NCBI GenBank assembly: GCA_023386315.1
Contig: JAEWJZ010000009.1
Coordinates: forward strand, 62,001-126,000
Reading direction: 5' to 3'
DNA length: 64,000 nt
Source: Bacillota bacterium
GTDB taxonomy: Bacteria > Bacillota > Clostridia > Lachnospirales > Lachnospiraceae
Part shown: positions 30,317-42,283 of the stretch, one piece after another
Layout: each line of letters starts with the position of its first letter
Numbering within the stretch: the first letter of the stretch is position 1
The notes under the pieces: generated by a model
Databases searched by the model: none
The model's input: only the letters and a program-made list of their open reading frames with translations
Told to the model about the DNA's origin: nothing
Translations under genes and position numbers: made by a program

Positions 30317-31810
30317 TCAGCGGTATGCCGCCGAATTCCATCTCAGTTCATTTTTAAAATCCCGGATATTTGTATTCTCATCAATATAAACAGCTTCAAT
30401 TCCCATGGCTTCGGCCCAGTCACCCAGCTGCTCAGCAGTCAGATCGTAAGAAAATGCCGTATGATGGGCACCACCAGCTAAAATCCAGCATTCCGCACCG
30501 GTTATTAAATTGGGCTCCGGAGTCCAGAACGCAGTTGCAACCGGAAGCTTTGGCATGGGCTTTTCTACCTTTTTACAGTTGACGGTATTGATAATAAGGC
30601 GGAACCGGGTTCCTAAATCGATGAGGGAAGCAGCAACTCCTCTGCCCTCTTTTGCAGTAAATACAAGCCTTGCCGGATCTTCCCTGTCACCCATGGACAA
30701 GGGATTTACTTTGATGCCTGCTCTGCCCTCTGCAATGGATGGACAGACTTCCAGCATATGGGCCTGAAGAATCCCTTCTTTCCCCGGAACCAGATTATAA
30801 GTATAATCCTCCATGAAAGAAGTTCCCTTCGCATCCTTTGTGCCCTCCGTCATCAGCTTCATTAAACGCACCATGGCTGCTGTTTTCCAGTCGCCTTCTC
30901 CGCCGAAGCCGTACCCCTTTTCCATCAGACGCTGGATTGCAAGGCCTGGAAGCTGTTTTAAGGACCCCAAATCTCCAAAATGGGTAACAATCGCCTGATA
31001 ATCCTTTTCTCTTAAAAATGCCTCCAATCCAAGCTCAATCTGAGCCTGAACTGCCACATGTTTTTTAAATTCCTCAGGATCCCTTCCTTCCAGCAATATG
31101 TCATAGCGGTCGTAATACTCTTCCACAAGTGCAGACACATCTCCCGCTTTTACATCCTGAACATATTCAGCAGCTTCATTCACCGGATAAGCATCGATCT
31201 CCCAGCCGAATTTCACCTGAGCCTCTACCTTATCTCCTTCCGTTACTGCTACATTTCGCATATTGTCCGCAAAACGCACCACACGGATATGGCTGCTTTC
31301 CACTATTCCCACTGCAGTCCTCATCCAGGAAGCAATTCTTCTTTTTACCGATTCATCATCCCAGAAACCGGCAATCACCTTTCTTACCAGCCCCATTCTG
31401 GTCACCATATGTCCGAATTCCCGGTCTCCGTGGGCGGACTGGTTCTCGTTCATGAAATCCATATCAATGGTATCATAAGGGATTTCCTGGTTAAACTGGG
31501 TATGTAAATGAAGCAGGGGTTTTCTGTATTCCTGCAGACCCAGGATCCATGACTTTGCCGGAGAAAATGTGTGCATCCATGTGATGACGCCTGCGCAGTT
31601 CTCATCGTCATTCGCCTGACGGAACAGAGACCGTATGGACGCATTGTCAATGAGCACAGGCTTTAAAACCACTTCATAGGGCAGGATACCGGAGGCATTA
31701 AGCCTCTCAGTTATAATTCCTGCATGTTCTGCTACATCCCTTAAGCAGGCTTCTCCATAAAGGTCCTGAGAGCCTGTTGCAAACCAGAATCGATACGCTT
31801 TTTGTTTCAT
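30317..31810 (-). CDS. araA: L-arabinose isomerase
   Basis: Isomerises L-arabinose to L-ribulose with Mn2+. At 497 residues it has the normal length. Conserved stretches include [11 protein letters not shown] at the N-terminus, [39 protein letters not shown] and [13 protein letters not shown]. It is followed after 28 bp by araB. Confidence 0.98.
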   Translation of the reverse strand: MKQKAYRFWFATGSQDLYGEACLRDVAEHAGIITERLNASGILPYEVVLKPVLIDNASIRSLFRQANDDENCAGVITWMHTFSPAKSWILGLQEYRKPLLHLHTQFNQEIPYDTIDMDFMNENQSAHGDREFGHMVTRMGLVRKVIAGFWDDESVKRRIASWMRTAVGIVESSHIRVVRFADNMRNVAVTEGDKVEAQVKFGWEIDAYPVNEAAEYVQDVKAGDVSALVEEYYDRYDILLEGRDPEEFKKHVAVQAQIELGLEAFLREKDYQAIVTHFGDLGSLKQLPGLAIQRLMEKGYGFGGEGDWKTAAMVRLMKLMTEGTKDAKGTSFMEDYTYNLVPGKEGILQAHMLEVCPSIAEGRAGIKVNPLSMGDREDPARLVFTAKEGRGVAASLIDLGTRFRLIINTVNCKKVEKPMPKLPVATAFWTPEPNLITGAECWILAGGAHHTAFSYDLTAEQLGDWAEAMGIEAVYIDENTNIRDFKNELRWNSAAYR

Positions 31811-31834
31811 ATGTATAACCCCCTCCTGTTTGAT

Positions 31835-33370
<1,536 letters not shown>

Positions 33371-33387
33371 CTAAACGATAATTAGTT

Positions 33388-34041
33388 TTATTCTCCGAAT
33401 ACCTTGCGGTAGTCATCCTGAAATTTCTTAATTCCCTGATCCGTTAAGGGATGTCTGGTCATCTGTTCTAACACCGGATAAGGTACGGTAGCGATGTCCG
33501 CGCCGGCTTTGGCACAGTCAATCACATGGATGGGGTTGCGGATGCTGGCCGCTATGATCTCTGTCTCAATCTCATGAATTGAAAATATTTCAGTGATCTC
33601 TTCTATCAGATCAATTCCAGGCATTGAAATATCATCAAGTCTTCCTAAGAAAGGAGATACATAGGTGGCTCCTGCCCTTGCTGCCAGAAGAGCCTGGGCT
33701 GCGGAAAATACCAGAGTCACATTGGTCTTTATCCCTTCCCCTGTCAGCACTTTAACTGCCTTTAATCCTTCTGCTGTCATGGGGATCTTAACAACCATAT
33801 TGGGATGGATGGCTGCAATCTGCCGCCCCTCTTCTATCATCCCTGCTGAATCTGCAGTAGTCGCTTTCACTTCACCGCTGATGGGACCATCCACGATGGA
33901 TGCAATCTCTTCTATCACCTGTTTAAAATCCCTTCCTTCTTTGGCAATCAAAGACGGATTGGTGGTAACACCGCAGATAATTCCCATCTCATTGGCTTTT
34001 CTGATTTCTTCAATGTTCGCCGTGTCTACAAAAAACTTCAT
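33388..34041 (-). CDS. tal: Transaldolase (short TalC/FSA family)
   Basis: A 217-residue small transaldolase or fructose-6-phosphate aldolase type enzyme. The Schiff-base lysine is Lys85 in [23 protein letters not shown] and [14 protein letters not shown] are family motifs. As first gene of the arabinose operon it would process pentose phosphates in the non-oxidative branch. Distinguishing transaldolase from FSA activity needs assay, though context favours transaldolase. A GGAGG ribosome site precedes the ATG. Confidence 0.92.
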   Translation of the reverse strand: MKFFVDTANIEEIRKANEMGIICGVTTNPSLIAKEGRDFKQVIEEIASIVDGPISGEVKATTADSAGMIEEGRQIAAIHPNMVVKIPMTAEGLKAVKVLTGEGIKTNVTLVFSAAQALLAARAGATYVSPFLGRLDDISMPGIDLIEEITEIFSIHEIETEIIAASIRNPIHVIDCAKAGADIATVPYPVLEQMTRHPLTDQGIKKFQDDYRKVFGE

Positions 34042-34098
34042 TGATTTCTACCTCCTGATTTTTCCATGAGAGTGAACCAGTCATCCTCTTATTTACAA

Positions 34099-34129
34099 TT
34101 TATAACTTGTACGCACCATTGCACAAGTT
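34099..34129 (-). promoter_or_regulatory. Arabinose operon promoter with candidate AraR operator
   Basis: On the minus strand TTGTGC (34121-34126) and TATAAA (34099-34104) are 16 nt apart. An inverted repeat, AACTTGT (34104-34110) and ACAAGTT (34123-34129), covers the spacer and touches both elements. The TTGTAC and ACAA content resembles the Bacillus AraR box ATTTGTACGTACAAAT. It lies 58 bp before tal. Confidence 0.6.
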
Positions 34130-34411
34130 GTTTTTATTTATTTTACCATATCAGCCCTGTTTTTTCCAAATAATTCATTATCACTAAAGTGGTATATAGC
34201 ACAAGAGATCCGGGCATTCCTATTTAAATCTATGTTTTTTCCACAATTGCATGAATAAAGCAAGATAAATTGCACAATTTTATTTTTTAATTTTGTTAAT
34301 GTTTGTTAACACTTTTAAAGAAAATTGGGGTATATTATTACATGTAACCCCCCCCCCAATACATTATATAGTTTTTGCTACACCCCATAAGAAACGAAAT
34401 ACCTTCTCCGA
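34130..34411. other. AT-rich intergenic region with a C10 tract
   Basis: No ORF or RNA gene was recognised. It holds a run of ten C residues at 34348-34357. ATTGGGG at 34324-34330 can pair with CCCCAAT at 34354-34360, giving a 7-bp hairpin. Confidence 0.5.
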
Positions 34412-34442
34412 AAAAAGACCAGCTTCCCCAGCTGGTCTTTTT
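34412..34442. terminator. Intrinsic terminator after the D-Ala-D-Ala carboxypeptidase gene
   Basis: AAAAAGACCAGCT (34412-34424) pairs with AGCTGGTCTTTTT (34430-34442) around TCCCC. It has T runs on both strands, so it works in either direction. Confidence 0.9.
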
Positions 34443-34453
34443 CATTTTCATAT

Positions 34454-35881
34454 TTAGTTTTTCTTCTTTTTATTTCTGCGTTCATTTAAAATGCGTTCAA
34501 AGTCATCTGCATCGCCTTCTTCCATAAGACGGCGTCTACGTTCTTCTTTTCGAAGTGCAATTTCTTTGGACTCTTTTCTTTTCTTCTTCACTGCAAATAC
34601 TGTCCCTGCTGCTACAGCAAAAGCTGCGGCTGCAATGAAAAGAGTTCCAAAAACTCCAATCCCCTTTTGTGAATTGTTATTTGTGTCCGTTTTTGTCTCT
34701 TCCTCATGTTTACCAGAAGACTCTTTCGCAGGCTGTTCACTCTGGGACTCCTCTTCGGCCTTTGCAAATAAGTACGCCTGTCCAACTGCCCTGTCATTAT
34801 AAGTATAGCGGATGAGAGCCACAGCACCTTTGGGACTGCCGGCCGGCAAGTCCGTTACCAGTTCCCTGTCAGTCTCAGAAAACACTGCCCCCTTGGGAAC
34901 GGTGACTGCCGCGTCTGGCTCCAGTTCAAGATCCGAAGGCTGATAACTTTTCGTTCCAATGGAAACAGGGGTATCCCCAGCGGTATATTCCGTTTCATTG
35001 CCTGTTACAGGCAGATTTTCAAACTGGGTAAATCCAAATTCAAGGAGGTTCTTTCCATCAATAAAATACTGCCTTGGACTTCCCTTTAAGATAACGGAAA
35101 TCAGCCTTCTCCCATCTTTTTGTGCATAAGTCACAAGAGTATTGCCGGCTTTAATCAGATAGCCGGTTTTTCCTGCGACAGCCGCAGGATAGTAAAATTC
35201 ACTGGATTCATCCGTGGTCTTTACCAGCCTGTGTTCATTATATATAGTCAGCCCTTCCGGATTATTGGCAGTGGGGGGAATCTTATGGCTGACAGCAGAA
35301 CTGATCTCCACCAGTTTTTTATTATTATAAGCAGCACGGGCGATGAGTGCCATATCATATGCAGTCACATGCTGGGTGTCTCCATTTAATCCGGATGGAT
35401 TTTCAAAATGGCTTTCTGTGCATCCAAGCTCCGTCAGTTTGTCATTCATCATTTTGACAAATCCTTCTCTGCTTCCGCCCACATGCTCCGCCAGAGCATT
35501 GGCAGCCTGGTTACAGGAATGCAGAATAAGAGAATACAGGCAATCCTCTACAGACAGCGTATCCCCATTGGTAACATTCAGTTTATTTCCGCTTCCTTCT
35601 TCCACATTGTAGACAGAATCCTTTGAAAATGTCACCATATCGGTCAGATCACTGTTCTCCAGGACTATTAAAGCAGTCAGTATCTTCGTAATACTTGCCG
35701 GCGGATAAGCGGCGTGTATATTTTGTCCAAAGATAACGGTGCCTGTATCTGCATCAATCACAATTCCCGCTTCTGCCTGAATACCCGTGTCAGACGGCCA
35801 ATCCGGTTTTGCATAAACGGTCATAAGAAACAGCTGGCAAATCAGTACGCAGCTTAACAGTACTTTCATCCGACGTTTCAC
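34454..35881 (-). CDS. D-alanyl-D-alanine carboxypeptidase (PBP5/DacF type)
   Basis: Trims the peptide stem of peptidoglycan. The 475-residue protein has a signal peptide (1-24, ending VYA). Its penicillin-binding motifs are SITK (Ser63, Lys66), SCN (122-124) and KTG (238-240). A beta-rich C-terminal domain follows, then a Glu/Lys linker and a C-terminal membrane helix (GVFGTLFIAAAAFAVAAGTV) with a basic cytoplasmic tail. The transmembrane anchor differs from the amphipathic helix of E. coli PBP5. The start is GTG 35881 with AGGAGG 9 nt upstream. It follows RNase Y. Confidence 0.92.
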   Translation of the reverse strand: MKRRMKVLLSCVLICQLFLMTVYAKPDWPSDTGIQAEAGIVIDADTGTVIFGQNIHAAYPPASITKILTALIVLENSDLTDMVTFSKDSVYNVEEGSGNKLNVTNGDTLSVEDCLYSLILHSCNQAANALAEHVGGSREGFVKMMNDKLTELGCTESHFENPSGLNGDTQHVTAYDMALIARAAYNNKKLVEISSAVSHKIPPTANNPEGLTIYNEHRLVKTTDESSEFYYPAAVAGKTGYLIKAGNTLVTYAQKDGRRLISVILKGSPRQYFIDGKNLLEFGFTQFENLPVTGNETEYTAGDTPVSIGTKSYQPSDLELEPDAAVTVPKGAVFSETDRELVTDLPAGSPKGAVALIRYTYNDRAVGQAYLFAKAEEESQSEQPAKESSGKHEEETKTDTNNNSQKGIGVFGTLFIAAAAFAVAAGTVFAVKKKRKESKEIALRKEERRRRLMEEGDADDFERILNERRNKKKKN

Positions 35882-35906
35882 GTATCATCCTCCTGACATG
35901 AAATAT

Positions 35907-35946
35907 GCCCTAAAGCCGCACCAGAATAAGTATACGGTTTTAGGGC
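35907..35946 (-). terminator. Terminator after the RNase Y gene
   Basis: GCCCTAAAGCCG (35907-35918) pairs with CGGTTTTAGGGC (35935-35946) with one G-U pair, just beyond the rny stop. The downstream T run on the minus strand is weak (ATATTTC), so some readthrough is likely. Confidence 0.6.
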
Positions 35947-35952
35947 ACTATT

Positions 35953-37512
35953 TTACTTCGCGTAATCTGTAACTCTGGACTCCCGGATCACGTTAACCTT
36001 AATCTGTCCCGGATACTCTAAAGAATCCTCAATCTTCTTAGAAATATCACGGGCCAAAAGTACCATATCATCATCGTTAATCTGATCAGGAACTACCATA
36101 ATCCGAACTTCGCGTCCTGCCTGAATGGCAAAGGACTTGTCCACTCCCTTAAAGGAGTTGGTGATATCTTCTAACTGTTTTAATCTGTTTGTATATGTTT
36201 CCAGAGTCTCCCTTCTGGCACCAGGTCTTGCAGCAGAAATGGTATCTGCAGCCTGAACGATGCAGGCAATCAGACTCTGTGGTTCTACATCTCCATGATG
36301 TGATTCCACGGTGTTCAATACGATTGCGGATTCTTTGTATTTCTTACATAACTCCAGACCCAGCTGAATATGAGAACCTTCCATCTCATGATCCACAGCT
36401 TTTCCAATATCATGTAATAAACCGGCACGTTTTGCCATACGGATATCAAGACCGATCTCTCCGGCTAACAGCCCGGATAACTGAGCGACCTCGATGGAAT
36501 GCTTTAATGCATTCTGTCCATAGCTTGTTCTGTATTTCAGCTTGCCAAGCAAACGTATGAGTTCCGGATGAAGCCCGTGAATGCCCACTTCAAGAGCGGC
36601 GGCTTCTCCTTCCTCACGCATATTGGTCTCAACTTCTTTTTGCGCCTTCTCCACCATCTCCTCGATTCTGGCTGGGTGAATACGTCCATCCACAATGAGG
36701 CGTTCCAACGCGATTCTCGCTACTTCTCTACGAACCGGATCAAATCCGGATAAAACAACTGCTTCCGGGGTATCATCAATAATTAATTCCACACCCGTCA
36801 GGGTTTCTAACGTACGGATATTACGGCCTTCTCTACCGATAATACGGCCTTTCATCTCGTCATTGGGAAGCTGTACAACTGAAACTGTTGTCTCTGCCAC
36901 ATGGTCAGCCGCACATCTTTGAATGGCAGTAACCACATATTCTTTTGCTTTCTTATCAGCTTCTTCTTTTGCTTTGTTTTCCAGTTCCTTAATTAATTTC
37001 GCAGTGTCATGTTTAACATCATCTTCAACAGATTTTAAAAGATATTCTTTTGCCTGTTCGGAGGTAAGTCCGGAAATTTTTTCCAGTTCCTGAATGCCTT
37101 TTTCATAGAGAGATTCCACTTCGGAATTTCTTTTATTCAGGGCTTCCTCTCGAGCAGCAAGACCTGCTTCTCGTTTTTCCATAGTCTCAGACTTCTTGTC
37201 CAAGTTTTCTTCCTTGCTTAATACTCGTCTTTCATAACGTTGAAGCTCAGCTCTTCTCTCCCTGGTTTCCTTTTCCAGTTCGTTCTTAGTCTTTAAAGAC
37301 TCTTCTTTCGCCTCAAGGAGAGCTTCACGCTTCTTTGTCTCAGCGGTCTTTAATGCTTCATCTATTATTTCCCGGGATTTTTCTTCTGCAGAGCCAATCT
37401 TGCTTTCGTAAGTGTTCTTACGATATGCGGTCGCAGCAGACCAGGCAATAAAAGCAACTACTACTGATGCAATGATCAAAATCAATGCAGCCGTGAATAC
37501 TGATACTGACAC
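35953..37512 (-). CDS. rny: Ribonuclease Y
   Basis: The membrane-anchored endoribonuclease that starts mRNA decay in many Firmicutes. The 519-residue protein has an N-terminal membrane helix (about 5-25), a long charged coiled coil (to about 205), a KH domain with [15 protein letters not shown], and an HD domain with [18 protein letters not shown] site precedes the ATG. The neighbourhood recA-recX-rny is common in Clostridia. Confidence 0.97.
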   Translation of the reverse strand: MSVSVFTAALILIIASVVVAFIAWSAATAYRKNTYESKIGSAEEKSREIIDEALKTAETKKREALLEAKEESLKTKNELEKETRERRAELQRYERRVLSKEENLDKKSETMEKREAGLAAREEALNKRNSEVESLYEKGIQELEKISGLTSEQAKEYLLKSVEDDVKHDTAKLIKELENKAKEEADKKAKEYVVTAIQRCAADHVAETTVSVVQLPNDEMKGRIIGREGRNIRTLETLTGVELIIDDTPEAVVLSGFDPVRREVARIALERLIVDGRIHPARIEEMVEKAQKEVETNMREEGEAAALEVGIHGLHPELIRLLGKLKYRTSYGQNALKHSIEVAQLSGLLAGEIGLDIRMAKRAGLLHDIGKAVDHEMEGSHIQLGLELCKKYKESAIVLNTVESHHGDVEPQSLIACIVQAADTISAARPGARRETLETYTNRLKQLEDITNSFKGVDKSFAIQAGREVRIMVVPDQINDDDMVLLARDISKKIEDSLEYPGQIKVNVIRESRVTDYAK

Positions 37513-37637
37513 AGGAGCACCTCCTTATTTTATTTTCATTGTACAACAATACAACACTACAATTTTAAACTGTTTTATACATTATGTCAAGTATTTCGCC
37601 TCTGTTTCCGGTATACTTATACACATTTTCACTATTG

Positions 37638-38246
37638 TCAGTCATCGACAAAAATTTCACCTAAAACCCTGCTTACCGCTTCATAAGAGAAACCCTTTCT
37701 ACCAAGGGATGCCATCACTTTACTCTTCTCTCTGACGTCCATCTGTTCCGGAAATAAACGCTTTTTCCTGATATATTCTCTGACTATGGCTGCCTCATCC
37801 ACGGGCTGCTCCTTTAAAGTATCTCCAATAATTTCCTTGTCCAGACCTTTTCTCTGAAGTTCATACTGTATCTGTCTTTCGCTCTTTCTTCTGGAATTAT
37901 ATTCCACATATCTTCTTGCGTACTCCTGGTCATTGATAAAACGATGCTCCTTTAGGAAATCAATGGCATAATCAATGGCCTCCTGCGGATAATATCCTTC
38001 CTTTAGCTTTCTCCTCAGTTCCTGCTCCGTCTTATCGGATGATTTTAAAAGGAACAGAACCCGTTCCCTGGCTCTCTTACACAGTATTTCCTTAACAATC
38101 TCCTGATAAACCTCTCCGGAGATCTCATTTCCTTCCTCTATGGAATATCGCTTTAATTCCCCTCTATAAAGAACAAGAGTAAAGTCATCATCAAGAATGA
38201 CTTTACTCCTGCGTTTATCGACGGGCACAATCTCTGTTACTGTCAT
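37638..38246 (-). CDS. recX: RecX regulatory protein
   Basis: A modulator of RecA filaments. The 202-residue protein has tandem three-helix repeats, with LLKSSDKTEQELRRKLKEG, FINDQEYARRYVEYN and SERQIQYELQRKGL typical of RecX. It is a little longer than the E. coli protein, as usual in Firmicutes. It follows recA by 83 bp on the same strand. Confidence 0.9.
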   Translation of the reverse strand: MTVTEIVPVDKRRSKVILDDDFTLVLYRGELKRYSIEEGNEISGEVYQEIVKEILCKRARERVLFLLKSSDKTEQELRRKLKEGYYPQEAIDYAIDFLKEHRFINDQEYARRYVEYNSRRKSERQIQYELQRKGLDKEIIGDTLKEQPVDEAAIVREYIRKKRLFPEQMDVREKSKVMASLGRKGFSYEAVSRVLGEIFVDD

Positions 38247-38329
38247 ATATGCCCCTTATCCCATTGATCATTCTGTCTCTGTCCTATCCCTTCACTTCTC
38301 TGTCAGAAGAGGGGACGGACTTCGCAGTT

Positions 38330-39415
38330 TTATTCTTTCACTGCTCCGGTCTTATCTTCCTCAGGCTTAATCCGCTTGCTTTCCTTTTCCGGGGCACGAT
38401 CGCCTGCAATCGCTTTTTCCTCTGCAAGACCATACTTGACCCGGACCTTGTTCTCGATCTCCAGACAAACGGCTGGATTGTCCTGAAGATAAATCTTGGA
38501 ATTTTCTCTTCCCTGGCCGATCTTTACATTATTATAAGCGAACCATGCACCGCTTTTTTCAACAATATTCTCTTTTACAGCTAAATCCAGAATATCTCCT
38601 TCTTTGGAAATTCCCTTTCCGAACATGATATCAAATTCAGCCTCTTTAAACGGCGGAGCAATCTTGTTCTTCACCACCTTCACACGGGCTCTGTTACCTA
38701 CCATGTCGCCGCCCTGCTTTAAAGTCTCAATCTTACGGATATCCATACGGACGGAGGCGTAGAATTTAAGAGCGCGGCCGCCTGTGGTCGTCTCAGGACT
38801 GCCAAACATAACTCCTACCTTCTCACGAAGCTGGTTAATAAATAAAACAATGCAGTTGGACTTACTGATAACAGCAGTGAGTTTTCTGAGAGCCTGGGAC
38901 ATCAGTCTTGCCTGAAGACCTACGTGGGAATCACCCATGTCTCCCTCAATCTCAGCTTTGGGAACCAGGGCTGCTACAGAGTCAACAATGATAATATCCA
39001 CGGCTCCGGACCGGACCATGGTTTCCGTAATCTCAAGAGCCTGTTCTCCGTTATCCGGCTGGGAAATATATAAATTGTCGATATCGACACCTATATTCTT
39101 TGCATAAACGGGGTCAAGCGCATGCTCCGCATCGATAAAGCCTGCGATGCCTCCCCGCTTCTGAACCTCTGCTACCATATGAAGAGCAACTGTGGTCTTA
39201 CCACTGGATTCCGGTCCATAGATCTCCACGACTCTTCCCTTCGGAATTCCGCCAAGACCAAGTGCTATATCCAGACTTAACGCTCCGGTAGGTATGGTCT
39301 CCACATTCATATTCGTTCCTGAATCTCCCAGCTTCATGACAGATCCTTTTCCATATGCTTTCTCTATCTGGGTAAGTGCGGCATCCAGTGCTTTCAGCTT
39401 ATCATCTTTATTCAT
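38330..39415 (-). CDS. recA: Recombinase RecA
   Basis: ATP-dependent strand exchange and SOS coprotease. It has 361 residues, with the Walker A motif GPESSGKTT at 67-75, Walker [11 protein letters not shown] and the loop L2 region [22 protein letters not shown]. The charged C-terminal tail ([12 protein letters not shown]) is typical. ATG 39415 ([10 protein letters not shown]) has GGAGG 6 nt upstream and is preferred to an ATG seven codons earlier. It is under a promoter and SOS box at 39430-39485. Confidence 0.98.
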   Translation of the reverse strand: MNKDDKLKALDAALTQIEKAYGKGSVMKLGDSGTNMNVETIPTGALSLDIALGLGGIPKGRVVEIYGPESSGKTTVALHMVAEVQKRGGIAGFIDAEHALDPVYAKNIGVDIDNLYISQPDNGEQALEITETMVRSGAVDIIIVDSVAALVPKAEIEGDMGDSHVGLQARLMSQALRKLTAVISKSNCIVLFINQLREKVGVMFGSPETTTGGRALKFYASVRMDIRKIETLKQGGDMVGNRARVKVVKNKIAPPFKEAEFDIMFGKGISKEGDILDLAVKENIVEKSGAWFAYNNVKIGQGRENSKIYLQDNPAVCLEIENKVRVKYGLAEEKAIAGDRAPEKESKRIKPEEDKTGAVKE

Positions 39416-39429
39416 CTTATCCTCCAACA

Positions 39430-39443
39430 CGAACAAACGTTCT
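39430..39443 (-). promoter_or_regulatory. SOS (LexA) box of recA
   Basis: CGAACAAACGTTCT matches the Gram-positive LexA pattern CGAAC-N4-GTTCG at all but the last base. It lies between the -10 and the ribosome site of recA. Confidence 0.8.
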
Positions 39444-39456
39444 TTTTCTATTTATA

Positions 39457-39485
39457 ATGATAGTATACTTCCAGGCAAATGTCAA
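39457..39485 (-). promoter_or_regulatory. Promoter of recA
   Basis: Minus-strand TTGACA (39480-39485) and TATCAT (39457-39462) are separated by 17 nt. An alternative TATAAA hexamer lies 3 bp downstream of the TATCAT. Confidence 0.7.
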
Positions 39486-39590
39486 CCTGTATTTTCATCC
39501 TTCTTCAATCATACGCATCACACTCCTGTCTCTGCGGTCAACTCATTAAGGTTACTTTGGAAATTAGGGCGAAACGCCTGAATGGGAAAT

Positions 39591-39610
39591 AAAAAAAGGC
39601 AGACTGCCTT
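39591..39610 (-). terminator. Short terminator hairpin before recA promoter
   Basis: On the minus strand AAGGC-AGTCT-GCCTT is followed by seven T residues (complement of A run 39591-39597). It lies downstream of the protease gene and shields recA. Confidence 0.65.
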
Positions 39611-39669
39611 ACGACTTCTGTTTTACTATAGCACAGAGATTTGGGCTTAGCAAGTTTTTTCTTTCCCAA

Positions 39670-39716
39670 AACCGGATACGGACCGCCTTTTATTGGAAGA
39701 CGGCCCGTATCCGGTT
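39670..39716 (-). terminator. Long hairpin after the subtilisin-like gene
   Basis: AACCGGATACGG (39670-39681) pairs perfectly with CCGTATCCGGTT (39705-39716), directly after the stop codon; the minus strand continues TTTTGGG. Confidence 0.7.
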
Positions 39717-39717
39717 C

Positions 39718-40608
39718 TTACAGCAGAAGCTTTTCCACATCAAGCATTCCCCAGCCCTGCTGATTCATGGGAAGTCCGATATCCACAGCCCGTTCTCTTA
39801 ACATGAGCTTCACATCCCGGTTGCTCATATAGGGATATTTCTGCAGTAAAAGTGCAATGGCCCCTGAGACCAGGGGGGTGGACATGGAGGTTCCGCTTTT
39901 GGTCTGATACTGCCCCGGTTCATTGGAACAGCTTATAATTCCGGCTCCCGGCGCAATGATCTCCGGTTTACAGATACAGGCACCTGTGGGACCTCTGCCG
40001 GAATAGTCAATCATCCGGTTTCCCATCACATTTACCTCTTTGTAGTCATCGGAACACCCTACGGTAATCACCTTCCGGCTGATCCCGGGCGTTGTGATGG
40101 TATTCGTACCGGGTCCCATGTTTCCTGCTGCCACACACACCACCAGCCCGTCATCCCAGGCTGCATTCACACCTCTTACCAGAACCGAATTTTCTGTCAT
40201 TCCTTTTTTTGAAAAGGAACCAACAGATATATTTACAATCCGGATTCCGTACCTTTCCCTGTTGTCACGGATCCACTTCAGCCCGGAAAGCACATCTGAA
40301 GCGTAACCATTTCCTTTTTTGTCCAATACTTTCAGCATAATAATATGGCTCTCCGGGGCAACCCCCATATAAAGACCATCGGAGGCTCTGCCCTCTCCTG
40401 CTATAATCCCGGATATATGAGTTCCATGGCCGTTATCATCGTAGGGCTCCCGCCTGCGGTGAACAATATCCACAAAAGCTGCCAATCTATGTTCAAGATC
40501 CTCATGAAGATAAATTCCCGTATCAAGAACTGCAATACCAATACCACGCCCGGTTAGTCCCATTCGGATGGCACTGTCACAGTGTATCACTTCTCTTACC
40601 TGATTCAC
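39718..40608 (-). CDS. Subtilisin-like serine protease (S8 family), no signal peptide
   Basis: A 296-residue protease with the complete triad: Asp29 in AVLDTGIYLHEDL, His61 in DNGHGTHISGII and Ser241 in SGTSMSTPLVSGA. The oxyanion Asn163 is in AAGNMGPG. It has neither signal peptide nor pro-domain, so it resembles the intracellular subtilisins of Firmicutes. It starts with GTG, and the ribosome site (AAAGGAA about 16 nt before, or CAGGT closer) is weak. Intergenic space on both sides suggests a single-gene unit. Confidence 0.9.
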   Translation of the reverse strand: MNQVREVIHCDSAIRMGLTGRGIGIAVLDTGIYLHEDLEHRLAAFVDIVHRRREPYDDNGHGTHISGIIAGEGRASDGLYMGVAPESHIIMLKVLDKKGNGYASDVLSGLKWIRDNRERYGIRIVNISVGSFSKKGMTENSVLVRGVNAAWDDGLVVCVAAGNMGPGTNTITTPGISRKVITVGCSDDYKEVNVMGNRMIDYSGRGPTGACICKPEIIAPGAGIISCSNEPGQYQTKSGTSMSTPLVSGAIALLLQKYPYMSNRDVKLMLRERAVDIGLPMNQQGWGMLDVEKLLL

Positions 40609-40972
40609 AGTCCGCTACCTGATTCCTTTTTTTATTAAGATATTCCGGTACGCTTCCCATGGTTTCATTTCCATACTAAAATGCAGGCAGGAATTTACCA
40701 TTTGTTTTTAATTTCTTAAATCTGCTCCAGCCATATTAAGAAAATCTTCATAATCTATTCAAACAATATACAAACTTTTCCAGAAGCGGTATGATATACT
40801 TAACACATAAGAAATGCACAACGTAACAATTATCCTTTCACCCTTTTTGAAAATCCGAAAATCCTAAGAAAAATACCCTGTGTCTGTGACACAGGGATTT
40901 TTCTGTATTACGGATAAAATCCCGCTCTTAAATATCTGAAAACGGGATCTCAACCACTTTTATTTTATAAAA
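40609..40972. other. Intergenic region between protease and LysA-type gene
   Basis: No ORF or RNA gene was recognised. It holds a bidirectional terminator (40876-40902) and AT-rich sequence with no convincing protease promoter. Confidence 0.5.
40876..40902. terminator. Bidirectional terminator after the LysA-type gene
   Basis: CCCTGTGTC (40876-40884) pairs perfectly with GACACAGGG (40888-40896) around TGT. ATTTTT follows on the plus strand and TATTTTT on the minus strand. Confidence 0.85.
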
Positions 40973-42247
40973 TTATTCGTATTTTACATTCTTAAGCACA
41001 TCAAAACAGTCAAACGTTGCAAAATAATCCCTTGGAGTCTCCGCCCTTCGGATCAGCTCCACAGATCCATCCTCTTTCAGAAGCAGCTCTGCAGATTTTA
41101 ATTTTCCATTGTAATTATATCCCATGGCATATCCATGAGCGCCTGTATCATGGATAAAAAGCAGGTCTCCCCTGGAAATCTCCGGCAGCATGCGGTCAAT
41201 GGCAAACTTGTCATTGTTCTCACAAAGAGATCCCACCACATCATACTTATGGCTGCAGGGGGCGTCCTCTTTTCCCATAACCGTTATGTGATGGTAAGCA
41301 CCGTACATGGCAGGTCTCATAAGATTTACCGCGCAGGCATCTACTCCCACATATTCCTTATGGGTGTGTTTTTCATGAATTGCCCTGGTTACCAGTGCAC
41401 CGTAAGGTCCTAACATAAACCGTCCAAGCTCTGTATAGATTGCCACGTCTCCCATGCCTTCCGGAATCAGTATTTCTTCAAATACCTTTCTTACACCCTC
41501 GCCTATGGCCAGAATGTCATTGGGTTCCTGACCGGGATGATAAGGGATTCCGATCCCGCCGGAAAGATTGATAAAAGTGACCTCTGCTCCTGTTTCCTTT
41601 TTTAATTTTACTGCAAGTTCAAAAAGAACTTTTGCAAGGAGGGGGTAATACTCCGTAGTCACCGTGTTGCTTGCAAGGAACGCATGAATTCCGAACTTCT
41701 TTGCTCCCCTGCTTTTTAAAATACGGAACGCCTCAAAGAGCTGTTCTGTTGTCATACCATACTTGGCATCTCCGGGATTGTCCATAATGTCATTGCTGAT
41801 CTTAAAAATTCCGCCCGGATTGTAACGGCAGCTGATGGTTTCCGGAATATGGCCAATGGCTTTTTCAAGAAAATCAATATGGGTGATATCATCCAGATTG
41901 ATGATGCCTCCGATCCTGTCTGCAAACTGAAATTCCTCTGCAGGCGTGTCATTGGAAGAAAACATGATGTCGGAACCGGAAAATCCAATGGCATCAGACA
42001 TCATAAGCTCCGTCATAGAGGAACAGTCCGCTCCGCATCCAAACTCTTTTAATATATTTAAAATAAACGGGTTGGGAGTTGCCTTAACCGCAAAATATTC
42101 CCGGTAACCCTTATTCCAGGCAAACGCGTCTTTTAATTTCTGCGCATTCTCCCTGATGCCCTTTTCATCGTATAAATGAAAGGGAGTTGGATATTCTTTC
42201 ACAATTTCTTCTAATTGCTCTCTGGTTACAAATGGTCTTTTCTCCAT
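40973..42247 (-). CDS. lysA: Diaminopimelate decarboxylase-type PLP enzyme
   Basis: Fold III PLP decarboxylase of 424 residues, likely making lysine from meso-diaminopimelate. The PLP lysine is Lys55 in YFAVKATPNP. FINLSGGIGIPYHP is the phosphate-binding glycine loop, and VVGSLCENNDKFA carries the conserved C-E of the second-subunit active site. The usual family motif is CESGD, so CENND is a variation and some doubt remains between diaminopimelate and related substrates. It starts with GGAGAGG before the ATG. A promoter lies at 42321-42349. No lysine riboswitch was seen. Confidence 0.82.
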   Translation of the reverse strand: MEKRPFVTREQLEEIVKEYPTPFHLYDEKGIRENAQKLKDAFAWNKGYREYFAVKATPNPFILNILKEFGCGADCSSMTELMMSDAIGFSGSDIMFSSNDTPAEEFQFADRIGGIINLDDITHIDFLEKAIGHIPETISCRYNPGGIFKISNDIMDNPGDAKYGMTTEQLFEAFRILKSRGAKKFGIHAFLASNTVTTEYYPLLAKVLFELAVKLKKETGAEVTFINLSGGIGIPYHPGQEPNDILAIGEGVRKVFEEILIPEGMGDVAIYTELGRFMLGPYGALVTRAIHEKHTHKEYVGVDACAVNLMRPAMYGAYHHITVMGKEDAPCSHKYDVVGSLCENNDKFAIDRMLPEISRGDLLFIHDTGAHGYAMGYNYNGKLKSAELLLKEDGSVELIRRAETPRDYFATFDCFDVLKNVKYE

Positions 42248-42283
42248 CGTTTTCCTCTCCTCTCATAACGTTACCATATGCAG

